Assembly (NCBI GenBank): GCA_030248225.1
Contig: JASANE010020362.1
Span: forward strand, 1-64,000
Length of the DNA stretch: 64,000 nucleotides
Source of the DNA: Trileptium ribeirensis
Lineage: Eukaryota > Nematoda > Enoplea > Enoplida > Thoracostomopsidae
Reading direction: 5' to 3'
Part shown: positions 63,101 through 64,000 of the stretch, piece by piece
How positions within the stretch are numbered: position 1 is the first letter of the stretch
How the letters are laid out: every line of letters starts with the position of its first letter
Translations under genes and position numbers: made by a program
The notes under the pieces: generated by a model
Seen by the model: only the letters and a program-made list of their open reading frames with translations
Database searches by the model: none
What the model was told of the DNA's origin: nothing

Positions 63101-64000
63101 TTCCGTTGCGACGGTAATTAACATTCAGTATTTGTAGGTGAAATATGCATGGTTTGTGTGATATTTTATTGTTTACATTTTAGCCGTTTAGTATTATTCA
63201 TATAGTGTTATATTCAAACGATCATTGATCTGTTTTGCACAGTGAAGGGAGCATGATAGCTTCTAGCAATCGTCCACTTTGCAGCCATCGTTCCAGTGCG
63301 GCATAAATTGCAGTGAACGGTGAACAGTTTCGTTATAAAATATAATTGTTGGGGAAGAACACATGAGACCGGATCTTTGATCGTGTGGATTCCGTGTTTT
63401 TAAAATACTGTGTATACTTAAAATCATTCTTTCTGCTGGGCTATTGTGATTGAACAGTGTTATAGAACAATGTGAATATTTTTGTAGCTAACCTATCGTA
63501 AGGTATATTCTGAAATTTTCATTGTTATATCAGTATGTAATATATAAAATAGTTAGATCGTTTGGTATAAAGAGCGGAAAATAGTTTTACTGTTAACTAC
63601 ATTTTGCTACTGTAACTCTTTAACAAGAGGGTTTTCGTGTATATTTGTTTGCCTAATAGAACTGTTGCGGCTACTGGTGTTTACCATAACTACCAATATT
63701 TATAATTTTTCAACGACGTGACAGTATATATATATCGTTCACAGAGACCGGAACACCGCTTTCGCGAACATCTCGCACTGCTTTATCGATGGGGAACGCT
63801 TTGAATTGTTAACGTCAGACCATGATTCCAAATTTATAAAGAGCCCTTTTGACACTTTAATGCGTAGCATACATATACATGTACTAATTCTTGAAGATAC
63901 TAGGCTGTGTTATGCGTCTTATTAATTTTACGAACCATGAACCCTTCCCTTCATTGGGCTACTCATTTGTTGCAGGGTATATTCTGAAATGATGAACTAA

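Larger units (their letters stand above)
59496..64000. other. Downstream flank of GDH
   Basis: Apart from the simple-repeat block, the minus-strand frame, the hAT-like MITE and the 135-bp array listed separately, I see no recognisable gene. 60790-61620, 61770-62640 and 63110-64000 hold nothing I can support. Confidence 0.5.

Overview
This window is animal nuclear DNA: AT-rich, full of tandem and dispersed repeats, with coding sequence only in short islands bounded by consensus GT-AG splice sites. It contains one gene I can identify with confidence, a complete animal-type mitochondrial glutamate dehydrogenase (GDH, GLUD1/Gdh orthologue) on the + strand, from an ATG at 7449 to a TAA at 59227-59229. 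I assembled it from 15 coding exons, 14 of which are used per transcript. The predicted precursor is 589 residues, with a presequence, the dehydrogenase domains and the antenna typical of animal GDH. Protein details resemble invertebrate GDHs (for example the AEAANGP motif and an [13 protein letters not shown]-terminal segment). I cannot fix the phylum from the sequence.

The most interesting point is that exon 7 exists twice, at 37787-37875 (7a) and 39444-39532 (7b). Both copies are 89 nt, have the same phases and have their own splice sites. They differ in 20 of 30 codons but in only two residues. Because 89 is not a multiple of 3, using both or neither breaks the frame, so this looks like a pair of mutually exclusive exons. 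The exon encodes the GGIHGR-x2-ATGR segment, which in mammalian GDH carries NAD and GTP contacts. Both versions carry Asn at a position that is Ser in mammals, and exon 13 has Asn where mammals have a GTP-contact His.

Layout: 1-7448 is upstream DNA with small repeats and a 660-base stretch almost free of C (841-1500). 7449-59229 is the GDH gene. Its introns hold most of the repeats: degenerate satellites (10.4-11.2, 24.3-24.9, 26.0-26.3, 31.0-32.7, 36.7-37.5, 40.7-41.4 and 46.3-47.0 kb), a decayed LINE with a PHD-type finger (27.8-29.4 kb), a decayed hAT transposase (35.0-35.65 kb), and several terminal-inverted-repeat elements with recognisable target duplications (12310-14054, 22874-23158, 25601-25763, 51260-55950, 58071-58280). 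59230-64000 holds the 3' UTR with two AATAAA signals, a simple-repeat block, an unidentified minus-strand reading frame with one internal TGA (60147-60779), a hAT-like MITE (61624-61767) and a ~135-bp tandem array. I saw no tRNA, rRNA or CRISPR array and nothing prokaryotic.
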